Below, piece by piece: positions 1-9,333 of a stretch of DNA of 64,000 nucleotides (positions are counted from its first letter, which is position 1; each line of letters opens with the position of its first letter). The stretch is taken from contig JADYZV010000024.1 in NCBI GenBank assembly GCA_020852965.1, positions 1 to 64,000 on the forward strand, in the 5' to 3' direction. Source of the DNA: Pirellulaceae bacterium. GTDB lineage: Bacteria > Planctomycetota > Planctomycetia > Pirellulales > Pirellulaceae. The notes beneath the pieces were generated by a model. The model saw only the letters and a list, made by a program, of their open reading frames with translations, had not been told where the DNA came from and ran no database searches. The translations under genes and the position numbers were made by a program.

Positions 1-98
1 AGCAAGCATTGGGACACTCCATTTTGATACTAGACTCAATCCGTTCCCATGCATCCTTCGCGAAACTCTTGCCTAAGACAAGCCCCACGCTAATATTC

Positions 99-737
99 TC
101 ATACAATTTTGATGCGATTGCCGTGGGTCGCGGATAATGGCAGTTCCATTGCATTGTTCCCGTTGTACTGCGGCAATCGCGACTTATACATTGGTGCGAT
201 CGCGTCGGGCAGCTCAAAAACGATTCCGTACTGTTTGGCGAGTGCCAAGTCTTTGTCGTGGAGGGCAACGATCGAGATACCGCTGGCTTCAGCGGTCTCC
301 TTTGCTTTCTCGGGCAGTTCAGGGGTCAAGACAACCAGCTTTGCGCCCGCGTTTTCGATCTTGTCCAGCGATTGCTGCATGGCTCGCAGCTGAATATTGC
401 AGTACGGGCACCAACCGCCGCGATACCACATCAAGACGACTGGGCCTTCGCTCCACAACTTGCTGAGCGTGACCGAATCTCCCTTCCATCCCTTCAATGT
501 TCCATCAACGGCGTCTTCACCGACTTGCTTGGCTGAGTTTTCGATGCCGCTTTCGCGAACGTCTGCGATGCCTTTAGCGAAGGTCGCGAGACGATCGGCT
601 GGTGCTTGCTTGGCAAAGCCGGCGGCTTTTTCAGCCAACTGTTCCGAGAGTGTTCGAGAGGTCGACGTTTCTTGTGCCATTGTGGGAATCGCCAATAGAG
701 CTGTCAGGAGAAAGGAGCGTGTTAGCGTTTTGAACAT
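99..737 (-). CDS. Secreted peroxiredoxin-like (AhpC/TSA family) protein
   Basis: The 212-residue product has a thioredoxin fold of the AhpC/TSA peroxiredoxin-like type and probably reduces peroxides or exchanges thiols outside the cytoplasm. Residues 1-21 form a Sec signal peptide ending in a small-residue cleavage site. After a helical stretch rich in Ala, the core follows with a PVVLMWYRGGWCPYC motif; the cysteines are about C110 and C113, so the active site is CPYC. Later residues LVVLTPELPEKA and the DxxLAxQYGI stretch fit the second half of the fold. No reductase partner is adjacent. The specific substrate cannot be read from the sequence. Confidence 0.85.
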   Translation of the reverse strand: MFKTLTRSFLLTALLAIPTMAQETSTSRTLSEQLAEKAAGFAKQAPADRLATFAKGIADVRESGIENSAKQVGEDAVDGTLKGWKGDSVTLSKLWSEGPVVLMWYRGGWCPYCNIQLRAMQQSLDKIENAGAKLVVLTPELPEKAKETAEASGISIVALHDKDLALAKQYGIVFELPDAIAPMYKSRLPQYNGNNAMELPLSATHGNRIKIV

Positions 738-944
738 TGGTTGTTAGGCCTTTAGGTGAGTAAGTGTGATTTTCGAGTGTGTTCCGATACTAGCTATCAA
801 GGCGCAGCGTCGGCAAGGATGTTTGACTCAACTGCAAACGGATTGCGTAAATCCAAGGTGATTCATACTTAAAAGATTCGATTCAAATCAAACGTCTTTG
901 CTGACGCTACAGGTTATGATACCAAAGCAGACTGTTTTTTGTTG

Positions 945-967
945 CTAGGAGGTAGTTCTACCCCTAG
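945..967. promoter_or_regulatory. Imperfect palindrome, possible operator
   Basis: CTAGG-A-GGTAG-TT-CTACC-CCTAG reads as a 10-bp inverted repeat with one extra A and a two-base centre. The centre is too short for an RNA loop, so a dimeric DNA-binding protein is more plausible than a terminator. It lies in the 230-bp gap upstream of the minus-strand peroxiredoxin gene and just before the repeat pair at 979-1243. No regulator is assigned. Confidence 0.3.
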
Positions 968-978
968 TCGTCGATTAC

Positions 979-1243
979 CTCGTTTTCCGGCAAACTGATG
1001 AATAAACTGGGTTTGTTTAACGCCGAGCCGCAGCAGGCCGCAGGTGCGCGAGGTGAGCTGATCAACAAGTGAGTCTCTGGCGTATCACAGCACCAACCAA
1101 CCCACTTTCGCGGACTGCGCAGGCGACGGCACCTGCATTCGTTTTCCGACAAACTCATGAACATAATCGGATTGTTCAACGCCGAGCCGCAGCAGGCCGC
1201 AGGTGCGCGAGGTGAGCTGATCAACAGGTGGGTCTCTGGCGCA
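979..1243 (+). repeat. Two direct-repeat units 160 bp apart
   Basis: Units at about 979-1083 and 1140-1243 share a virtually identical core of some 55 bp (1018-1068 and 1178-1228) and similar flanks starting with CGTTTTCCG. The intervening bases show no other gene. The pair looks like a tandem duplication of a small dispersed element; each copy begins a short ORF. Confidence 0.8.
998..1072 (+). CDS. Micro-ORF, copy 1 of repeated 24-residue peptide
   Basis: ATG at 998 opens 24 codons beginning MNKLGLFNAEPQQAAGARGE and ending in LINK before TGA. The same peptide core recurs in the ORF at 1157. No good ribosome binding site is visible, and the conservation is at DNA level as well, so this may be only the repeat element read in one frame. 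No function is known to me. Confidence 0.25.
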   Translation: MNKLGLFNAEPQQAAGARGELINK

Positions 1244-1285
1244 CACCAACCCCAATATCTAACCGGCCAAGCGCTCAACAACTGA
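1157..1285 (+). CDS. Micro-ORF, copy 2, 42 residues
   Basis: ATG at 1157 opens 42 codons beginning MNIIGLFNAEPQQAAGARGE. The first 24 residues match the ORF at 998 with conservative changes. Copy 2 reads on past the position of the copy 1 stop because the AAG-TGA of copy 1 is AGG-TGG here, and it ends in ALNN. Copy 1 could be a truncated form. Coding status is unproven. Confidence 0.25.
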   Translation: MNIIGLFNAEPQQAAGARGELINRWVSGAHQPQYLTGQALNN

Positions 1286-1306
1286 GATTAATGCATTACC
1301 CCCTCC

Positions 1307-3906
1307 TCACCCCAGCACCCTCACAAACTCACCGATAACCCTCACCTCCGCTGCATCCTCAGCCGAGATTTTCAGCGGCTGATACTCTGGATTCAACGGA
1401 ACGAGTTCGATCGTCTGATGCTCCCAGCCATCTTCGTTCGACTGCTTGGTTGAACGATACTTCTTCACCGTGTATCGGCCGCCATCCTCGGGATCGAAGT
1501 GCTTGTGCAATTGAACTAACACCAATCGATCCTGCCTCGAGCCCGCCGGACAAGGTCGGAATAGACACCAAGCTCCACTCGGTATCCTCGGTCGCATCGA
1601 CTCTCCTATAACCTGCGCCGCGAACATGCCCGGCGAGACGGCTTGGTCAGCGACTCGCACCCAGCCTATCGCTTCAGGAGCTCCATCATCGCCGAAACCA
1701 CTCGCCGCAGCGATCAAGTCGTAGACCGGCACGTGTGTACGATACTGAGCCCTCTTGGCTACGCTCGGCTCGATCGCTAGGCCCGGTTCCGCGGCGACTG
1801 GCTCCTCGGCGACTGGCGGTTCGAGAGTGGCAGCGTCGGCCGGCGAGCGAACGCCCAGCGGTCGAGCACTCCACTGGTCTTGCTTCAATTCAAACAAGAC
1901 CTTGAAGTCTGTCCCTGGCAGTCCCGCATTGCTGCCGAACCAACTCCGCAGAAGTTCGCCGAGTTCGTTGGTTGTCCCTCCCTTCGGCTTGGCAACATTG
2001 CAAGCCACCTTAACCAATTTGAACTCCCACAAGCTGCCATCGGGCAGTCGCACTTCCACCAAGCCCTGCGGACGACCGGGCTGCTTTGCCTTGTCAGGCA
2101 AAAATAGAATCGGCCGACCGCCTGAATGCGATACCTTGGCTTCAAAGGCTGTCTGTAGATCGCTGGTGTCCGTCAGTCGATGCGACTTGGAATAGGCCGC
2201 CAAGCGCCAATCCACCAGCTCTTCAGTCATCGACTCCAGTGTGCTTCGGAGCTCTTCGGGGCAGTCGATCGTCAGTCCCAACAGTTCGCCATCCAGGCTA
2301 AACCAGCGCTGGCCATTCTGAACATCCAGCCAGCGATCGATGGGCCATTGGCGCCACCACGCCCCCCACTGCTCGTCGGTTGCTTGTTGGTGATCTAGGG
2401 CATGTCGGCCTTCGAGCAGATCGCGGCGCAGCACGGGGTGCTGAAGCATATACCGCCGGCAGCGCTGGGAGAACACGCACAGATCCACTCGATTGAACAG
2501 ATCCCCATGGTCCAGCAGCACCCGCAGCAGGACCATCTTGTAGGATTTGTTGAGACTGGTGGTTTCGACGGTGACCAGCCAGTTCGCGAACTGCGCTAAA
2601 ACCTTTTGTTCGCTATCGCTCAGATCGGCCTCCGAGTCGACAAACTCAAACCAACTCCCCGCCCCCTTGCTGACCGTTCTGGGCAGGATGCTATGAGCGA
2701 ACAGTTCCCCTGCCTGCGGGCGGCGGGCCAATTCATCGCGCAGGGCGCGATAGGTCTCTAAGCCCGCTTGAGAGCCAGTCGGAATGAACTGCGCGAGCAC
2801 ATCTTGCGCTTCCAGTTCGACATCCAGCAAACAGCCCGGCGGAAGTTCAGGCGGCTCGCCTGCCAGCCATTTTTTGAGTTCCGTCCAACCGGCATGTTTG
2901 CCCACCAGCGACAGCAGATGCAGCATCCGCTGTGCAAAGATGCGGTGGTTGCCCACGAAGTCGATAACCAACAGCCGCGTTTTGCCGTCGGCCGCCCGCA
3001 GCCCGCGCCTAGTTGTTGCAGGAAGATGACCTTGGACTCGGTCGGTCGCAGCATGACCACGCGATCCACGGTGGGAATATCGAGGCCTTCGTTGAACATA
3101 TCCACCACGCACAGCGTATCGAGCTCGCCTGCGCGCAGGGCCTCCAACGACTCGATCTGTCCATCGCTCCCATCGCCCGAGAATACCGCTGCCGACGTCG
3201 CGCCTTTGCTGCGCAGCCAATCCCGCGCAAACGCGGCGTGTCGGCGCGAGCAACAGAACACGATCGTCCGCTCGGCAGGATGCTGCTTCATGGCCGACCA
3301 CAGCCGGTCCATCCGCTCGCTGCGCTCGACTCGCTCTTCAAGCTCCGCCAGATCGAAGCGACCATTGCGCCAGGGGATCTGCTCAAAGTCAACCGTATCG
3401 CGGATCCCCACGTATTGGAACGGCACCAGCGAATCCTCGGCGATCCCATCCCCGATAGTGGCATGGTAGGCCAAGTTGTCATCGAAGATGCTGGCCACAT
3501 CAATTCCATCGCCGCGTTCTGGAGTGGCCGTTAGCCCGAGCACAAAAGCGCAGTTGAGCCGCGCCATGACGCGGCGATAGGTGGGAGCGTGAGCGTGATG
3601 AACCTCGTCGATAATCGCATAAGCGAACTGTTCGCAGCTCAAGCGTTCGAGCCCCTCGGGGCGAGCCAACTTTTGCACAGACGCAATAACCAGCTCGCCG
3701 GCCAAGTCGCTTTGCGAGCCGATATACCACGAGGTCGTCACTGGCCCAAATGCGTCTTGGAGAACCGACGACAGGGCCGATTCGGCATGAACCAAAATAT
3801 GCGAGCGGTGTGCCACGACAAGCACGCGCGGGCGTCGTCCGAGTTGTTCGCCAAATTGTCGGACATCAAACGCCGCCAACCATGTCTTGCCCATCCCCGT
3901 CGGCTT
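1307..3906 (-). pseudogene. Superfamily 2 helicase with C-terminal S24 (LexA-like) domain, 5'-truncated and frameshifted
   Basis: Reading leftward from about 3906, the frame opens directly at a Walker A motif (PTGMGKT) preceded by an in-frame TAA, so the N-terminus is missing. DEVHHAH (motif II), GLTATPERGDG and a helicase C domain follow. In motif VI, expected QQLGRGLRAADGK, one base is missing near 3007: one frame stops making sense after QQLGAG and the sense continues in another frame as LRAADGKTRLLVIDF. About 570 further residues end in an S24/LexA-like domain with VIGESMRP (serine) and YTVKKYR (lysine). Planctomycete relatives combine helicase and S24 parts, perhaps for damage or phage sensing; that is inference. 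The long C-terminal part is otherwise intact, so the frameshift may be recent. Confidence 0.8.
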
Positions 3907-4081
3907 TTAGCTCGCCAGCCAACTTGTGGATGAACTTCTCCGATGGTTAGTCACCGAATTGCAGTTTTTCGTTTTCGACCTTACTGATGTATGAAACGCT
4001 AAAGCCCATCCGATCGGCCTAATCGGCCTGCTTGATGTCACCGTCAGTTCGTAGCTGTCGCACTCGATCGCCGAATCGCAT
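3905..4081 (-). pseudogene. XRE-family HTH regulator remnant with two nonsense codons
   Basis: From ATG at 4081 the reading is MRFGDRVRQLRTDGDIKQAD, then TAG (4021-4019), then ADRMGFSVSYISKVENEKLQ with the recognisable XRE helix-turn-helix, then TAA (3949-3947), then a PSEKFIHKLAGEL tail. The tail runs straight into the truncated helicase without a gap. This is a small XRE repressor-like gene inactivated by two stops and fused by deletion to the neighbouring helicase remnant. It may once have controlled the defence genes here. Confidence 0.7.
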
Positions 4082-4161
4082 GATTATGTCCTTTGGACAT
4101 CCCTTGGGTGGTCTGCCCCTAGTTGTGGTCGCCCTAGCCAAAACGTAAGCTACTTGCACGT

Positions 4162-6714
4162 TTGGGTCAACTTACGACCGCAAATTGGGCAGCCACCGGA
4201 GGGAACATCTTGAAACCGTTGACCAAAGCCGAGAAGGCGGAACTGAAGAAGCTATTTGACTCAGGCGACGCGTTACCGGAGTCTTGGCTGTCTCGCTTGT
4301 TTCCCGGTGGCGTGGCGGCTTCGGGAACACAGGACACGATCGGCAAAGAGTATCGGTTGGTTTACGAAGGCAAACTGACGCGAGAAGAAGTACTCGCTCA
4401 AACGCCGGCGGCTCCATGGCAATTGGTCCGGTCGTTTTGCGACGAGCGACCACACGAGGACGGATGGCAAAATTTACTTGTCTGGGGCGACAACCTGATG
4501 GCAATGCGAGAGCTGCTTGCCGATCAACGCGGCCCCAACCGCTTCGGCACGCGAGACAAGATCAAGCTGGTCTACATCGATCCGCCGTTCGCCACTAAAC
4601 GTGACTTTATGAAGGACAAGGAACGCGCATATCGTGATAAAGTCGTCGGTGCAAAATTCATTGAGTTTCTTCGCACTCGACTGATATTGCTCAGAGAACT
4701 AATGGCTGACGATGGCAGTATCTACGTTCATCTTGATACGAAGAAAAGCCACTATATAAAGGCCGCCCTCGATGAAGTTTTTAGCGAGCACAACTTCCAA
4801 AGCGAGATCATCTGGAAGCGAACGTCCGCTCATTCGGATTCAAGTGGATATGCTAATGTTCATGACGTTATTCTTTACTACTCAAAAAAAGAGCAGCCAC
4901 TATTCAATACAGTTTACACAGACTACAGCGAGGCGCATATCAAGCGGCGATACAGCCATTTCGACCCGGATGGACGTCGCTATACGGATGGTGACCTTGT
5001 GGCAACGGGATTGAAGGGCGGTGGGTACGATTATGTTTGGAAAGGAGTGGAGCGAAACTGGCGTTGCCCGATCGAGACTATGCGCCGGTACGAATCAGAA
5101 GATCGCTTGTATTACACTCGTGAAGGCCTAGCAAGGATTAAACGATACTTTGATGAGGTAAAAGGGAATCCGCCGGCGGATGTTTGGTCTGATATTTTTC
5201 CAGTCAATTCACAGGCAGGTGAGCGAGTAAACTACCCGACCCAAAAGCCTGAATCATTGCTTGAACGAGTTTTAAGGGCTTCCTCAAATCCGGATGACAT
5301 TGTGTTGGACTGTTTCTCCGGATCCGGAACTACACCTGTGGTGTGCGAGAAGCTAGGCCGACGCTGGATCGCAATCGACTGCGGAAAGTTGGCGGTGTAC
5401 ACAGCGCAGAAACGCCTATTTTCGCTTTCGACTCAGATTGGTTCCGGCGTGAATGACACTCGCGAGCCAGCAGCACGCGTTGAAGACTGGTCTGACCACG
5501 AAAAAAAGGCTCGCGGTGCACTTTTTGTCACGGAAAAGGCACGTAAAGGCGAATGTGACATCACGATCGACCTACTCGAAGATTTGGCAGCACTAGCCGA
5601 TAAGCACAAGCTTGTTAAAGACGATACGCCTCTATCGATCGTTTGTCCTGAAGCGAAGTTGAAGATCAGAGCGGACCGGCTATACGAGCCGGACGAAGGG
5701 CCGGGAGCCAAAGCGATTAAAGTGGGCGGAATGGAGTTTCGCATCTCCTTCATCGAGCCGAAAGAAAAGCCAGAGAAGGAAAAGCCGCTACTGGCCAAGC
5801 AGTTCGCGCTGTACCGGGCGGGAGTCTACGACATGGCGCAGATTCAGTCGTTGCCCTGGGACGCCTATCGACCGCTTGTGATGAAATTGTTCGGCGTCCG
5901 CGAGGCTCCTCACACTCGCTACGGCTACGACATGGACGGCTACGTTCGCGGCGACGCAACGCTGGTTTGGAACTGTCCCGAAAACCCGAAGCTGTCACTC
6001 GATCGAGAGTATGTCGAGAGCCTGCACAAAATGGTTCGCGGCAAATCGGGAGAGCGGATCTATGTCATCGCGCCGGTCGTCGCAATGGCGTTCATGGAAG
6101 ATGAAATTACGGTCGGCAAGACGACCTATGTCTTTTTGAAGGTTCCCGTTTCCGTGCTGATGCGGTTAATCGAACACGGTGTCCCTGCCGCGCTGCCGCA
6201 GCCAATGAGGGAGGACGACGTCAATGAGGTCATTGACGCGGTCGGATTTGATTTCGTGTCGCAGCCGTTGGTCGAATACTGCGTTCGGAAGTCCGATCCG
6301 ACTGATGGATTGCTGCAATCGTTCATGGTGGAAGTGACACTGTTTAAAGCCCAAACGCTGGCGACTGACGCGGATGACTTTCGCAACTTTGAAACGCTGT
6401 CGATGGTCATGCTAGACCTGAACTACGACGGCGATGTGTTTCGCTTGAGCGAAGTTCATTGGGGCGAGGAATTGGTCAAGGAAGCTGGCGGAATCGACGA
6501 AGCGAAGACGCTGGCGATTTCAATTCCCGCAGACAGCTTTGTTGGAGATCGCATGATGATGATTCTGTGTGACCGCTACGGAAACGAAAAAACGCTGGCG
6601 ATCGACAAGACAGAGTTCAAGGCAAAGAAGCGGACGACGAAAACTGCAACAGCTAACAAAGCTACCACCAAAAAGAAACCCGCCAAACGGAAAACGACGG
6701 GAGGTTCACGATGA
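4162..6714 (+). CDS. mod: Type III restriction-modification system, methyltransferase (Mod)
   Basis: This 850-residue adenine-specific DNA methyltransferase has the beta-class motif order: the catalytic VYIDPPF motif near residue 137 comes before the AdoMet-binding VLDCFSGSGTT near residue 382. The region between them is the likely target recognition part. A long C-terminal extension ends in a Lys/Thr-rich tail. The frame opens at a TTG at about 4162, but a GGAGG six bases before a later TTG (about 4209, reading MKPLTKAEK) makes that the better start; no ATG competes. It overlaps the res gene by four bases (ATGA), so the two are translationally coupled. It protects host DNA and provides recognition for Res. 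Confidence 0.92.
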   Translation: MGQLTTANWAATGGNILKPLTKAEKAELKKLFDSGDALPESWLSRLFPGGVAASGTQDTIGKEYRLVYEGKLTREEVLAQTPAAPWQLVRSFCDERPHEDGWQNLLVWGDNLMAMRELLADQRGPNRFGTRDKIKLVYIDPPFATKRDFMKDKERAYRDKVVGAKFIEFLRTRLILLRELMADDGSIYVHLDTKKSHYIKAALDEVFSEHNFQSEIIWKRTSAHSDSSGYANVHDVILYYSKKEQPLFNTVYTDYSEAHIKRRYSHFDPDGRRYTDGDLVATGLKGGGYDYVWKGVERNWRCPIETMRRYESEDRLYYTREGLARIKRYFDEVKGNPPADVWSDIFPVNSQAGERVNYPTQKPESLLERVLRASSNPDDIVLDCFSGSGTTPVVCEKLGRRWIAIDCGKLAVYTAQKRLFSLSTQIGSGVNDTREPAARVEDWSDHEKKARGALFVTEKARKGECDITIDLLEDLAALADKHKLVKDDTPLSIVCPEAKLKIRADRLYEPDEGPGAKAIKVGGMEFRISFIEPKEKPEKEKPLLAKQFALYRAGVYDMAQIQSLPWDAYRPLVMKLFGVREAPHTRYGYDMDGYVRGDATLVWNCPENPKLSLDREYVESLHKMVRGKSGERIYVIAPVVAMAFMEDEITVGKTTYVFLKVPVSVLMRLIEHGVPAALPQPMREDDVNEVIDAVGFDFVSQPLVEYCVRKSDPTDGLLQSFMVEVTLFKAQTLATDADDFRNFETLSMVMLDLNYDGDVFRLSEVHWGEELVKEAGGIDEAKTLAISIPADSFVGDRMMMILCDRYGNEKTLAIDKTEFKAKKRTTKTATANKATTKKKPAKRKTTGGSR

Positions 6715-9308
6715 GCATTCAGTTCAAGATTGCTGATCAAGTGTTGAAGATGCCCAAGGTTGATTCCGACGCCGAAGACATCATCGCCAAGTATTCGTCG
6801 TTCTTGGCGGCGATGTCATCGGATCGCTATGAGTTTCAACGCGCTGCGGTGGCGGCGGCGCTGCGATTCTTGCTTTCGCCGAAGTATGTCGATTTGGAAA
6901 CGCTGGCTCGTGAGAACTTTCACGCTTCACCGAAAATTGCTCAGCGTCATGACAACTGCGATGCATTCTTAAATCGAATGCCACTTCGGAAAGTGAAGTC
7001 CGCTTCGTTGGATTTGGCAACGGGGACGGGCAAGAGCTTCGTGATGTACTCGATCGCTGCAATTGCTCTGGCCGAAGGAATTGCTGAGCGCGTCCTCGTG
7101 CTTTGCCCCTCATTGACGATTGAAGAAGAACTGATCGAAAAATTTCAGATGCTCGCCGGCAACGCTGAATTGGTCGGCATCATGAAGGACTTGGATGCTA
7201 AGGTGGTCATCCCGGCGATTGGAACCGGACGTGACACAGTTCACACCAAGATGATCTGTATCGAGAACATTCACGCTGTCTACGAGAATACAGGTTCTTC
7301 AATCCGCGATAGTTTTCGCGGTGCGGGCGAGCGGTCATTGGTGCTCAACGACGAGGCGCACCACCTATTTTCGGGCGGTGGTGGCGATCCGAAGAAGTGG
7401 ATGGAGTTTTTGCAAGATCCAGAGTTCGGATTCGATAAAATTATCAACGTGACGGGCACGCCGTACACCGACGACGATTACTTTTGTGACGTGATCTTCC
7501 GGTTTGGACTCAAAGACGCAATCGAACGCGGTGTGGTTAAGAAACCCGACTACAAAATCGAGGACACGCTGAAGAAGCAGTCATGGGAAAAGACCTATTC
7601 GTTTCATCAGCACAACGTCAACGAATACGGCAATCAGGTCAAGCCGATCAGCATTGTCGTGACGCAAGAGATTGCGACCTGCGTCGAGGTGTATCGTGAG
7701 TTGATTGATTTCTTGATCGAAAAAGAAGGCATCAGCAAAGCGGAGGCCGAGGCAAAGGCAATTTGGGTGACGTCGAGCGTGCCGACCACTGGCAACACGG
7801 GTGACCGAGTCAAAGCTGCTTACGGGCCTCGCAACGACAAAGACTCTGCGGAGAAGCGACGCAAAGAAAACCTGGAGACGCTCAAGCGGGTCGACGTTCC
7901 TGGTAACTCGGTCGAATGGATCGTGTCGGTGTCGATGCTGACCGAAGGATGGGACGTGAAGAACGTCTTCCAAGTCGTGCCGCACGAATCCCGGGCGTTC
8001 AGCTCAAAACTTTTGATTTCGCAGGTGCTTGGTCGCGGCTTGCGGGTTCCGCCGAATATGGACGAACAACCGACCTTGCTGATTAACAACCACGAAGCTT
8101 GGTCCGAACCGATTCGTCGGATCTTGCGAGAAGTGCTGGAGGTCGAAGATCGCTTGACGTGGGGGTTCGACGAGCGTCGCAAGTCGTACGCTTTCCCGAT
8201 CTTCAACTTGCAGTATGAAGTAAAACAAACGTCGGTCGAAGTCAAACGCGAGCGAGCTTCGGATCCGGAGGTGACCTTCCTACGTCAAGCGAGGTCAACG
8301 ACGCATTATTCGACCTTCAAAGACACCGGAACGTTGACGGCGTCCATTGCCGACAAAGAACTGCTTGAATTAGAAGATGCAGTCACAGCGTTGCGTCTAT
8401 TCTTGAAGCTGAAAGACGAGAAGATTGCCGCGAAGTGGACGAAGACCAAGATCCGCGATTACATCGTAGAAGCTTTGAAAAAGGCGGGGCAGGACACTAC
8501 GTTCCTTAGTCGTGAAAACTACCTGCGAATGCAACAGGCGTTCGGTCCGCTCTTTCGGGAGTTGGACGTTGAGCACCCGCGATTAAGCCAAGTAGCCGAT
8601 TCGCTTGTCTCTGTCGACCTTTCTGCGACGCCGCGGCAATCCTTTTCTGAAAATCTGCTTAAGGAGCACGGGACGCTTTACACGGTCGAAGGTGACGACA
8701 AGTCGTTCACTGGCGAAGAGAAAGTGCTTTGGGATCGCTACCAAAAGCTGCACGGAATGTGGAAGGAGTACGAGACCGATGCAAGCGAGGATGCTCAGGC
8801 GATCGGGCCTCGCCTGCAAGTCGTTTCGTCGGACAAATTCAAGACGCCGTGGAACGCTCATTTTGTGACGTATGAACCGGAACGTCAGTTCACAGATCTT
8901 CTGTTTGCAAACGCGGCATTTTTCGATTCGATCGTGAAGATCCCCAATGTTGGCGTCTATTCGTTTCCGTATTCCTATAAACCCGCAGGAAAGGGTAAGT
9001 CGCACGTGACAAACGATCGGTTCAACCCCGATTTCTTCCTGAAGGTAGCCGGCAAGAACAATGTTATCGTCGTTGAGATTAAGTCGGTCGGTGATGACCA
9101 GCCACGCAATCGAGCGAAATGCCGAGACGGGCTGAAGCATTTTGAAGACCTGAACCAAGCGATTGCCGCTGCGGGCGAACCATGGCGATATCACTTTTTG
9201 TTCCTGTCGCCTGAAGATTATTCACATTTTTTTGACACGGTGAAAACGGGCAACTACGACACTTGGCGATCGAGTCTGATGCAAGAATTACTGTCAAAGC
9301 AAGGTTGA
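6711..9308 (+). CDS. res: Type III restriction-modification system, restriction helicase-nuclease (Res)
   Basis: The 865-residue ATP-dependent restriction subunit has Walker A DLATGTGKSF near residue 101, a DEAH-type box (NDEAHH) near 213, a TGTPYTDDD motif, and motif VI SQVLGRGLRVP near 450. A C-terminal PD-(D/E)XK nuclease follows, with NPDFF and VVEIKSVG between about 770 and 795. ATG overlaps the stop of mod. Both subunits look intact, with every catalytic motif present, so this system may be functional. It would translocate or slide on unmethylated DNA and cut it. Confidence 0.92.
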   Translation: MSIQFKIADQVLKMPKVDSDAEDIIAKYSSFLAAMSSDRYEFQRAAVAAALRFLLSPKYVDLETLARENFHASPKIAQRHDNCDAFLNRMPLRKVKSASLDLATGTGKSFVMYSIAAIALAEGIAERVLVLCPSLTIEEELIEKFQMLAGNAELVGIMKDLDAKVVIPAIGTGRDTVHTKMICIENIHAVYENTGSSIRDSFRGAGERSLVLNDEAHHLFSGGGGDPKKWMEFLQDPEFGFDKIINVTGTPYTDDDYFCDVIFRFGLKDAIERGVVKKPDYKIEDTLKKQSWEKTYSFHQHNVNEYGNQVKPISIVVTQEIATCVEVYRELIDFLIEKEGISKAEAEAKAIWVTSSVPTTGNTGDRVKAAYGPRNDKDSAEKRRKENLETLKRVDVPGNSVEWIVSVSMLTEGWDVKNVFQVVPHESRAFSSKLLISQVLGRGLRVPPNMDEQPTLLINNHEAWSEPIRRILREVLEVEDRLTWGFDERRKSYAFPIFNLQYEVKQTSVEVKRERASDPEVTFLRQARSTTHYSTFKDTGTLTASIADKELLELEDAVTALRLFLKLKDEKIAAKWTKTKIRDYIVEALKKAGQDTTFLSRENYLRMQQAFGPLFRELDVEHPRLSQVADSLVSVDLSATPRQSFSENLLKEHGTLYTVEGDDKSFTGEEKVLWDRYQKLHGMWKEYETDASEDAQAIGPRLQVVSSDKFKTPWNAHFVTYEPERQFTDLLFANAAFFDSIVKIPNVGVYSFPYSYKPAGKGKSHVTNDRFNPDFFLKVAGKNNVIVVEIKSVGDDQPRNRAKCRDGLKHFEDLNQAIAAAGEPWRYHFLFLSPEDYSHFFDTVKTGNYDTWRSSLMQELLSKQG

Positions 9309-9333
9309 GCCGAACTAGGAAGGTGACTTGTTA

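Noticed and set aside
8583-9194. 203-residue minus-strand frame within res
   Set aside because: Antisense shadow of the coding res gene with no recognisable domain.
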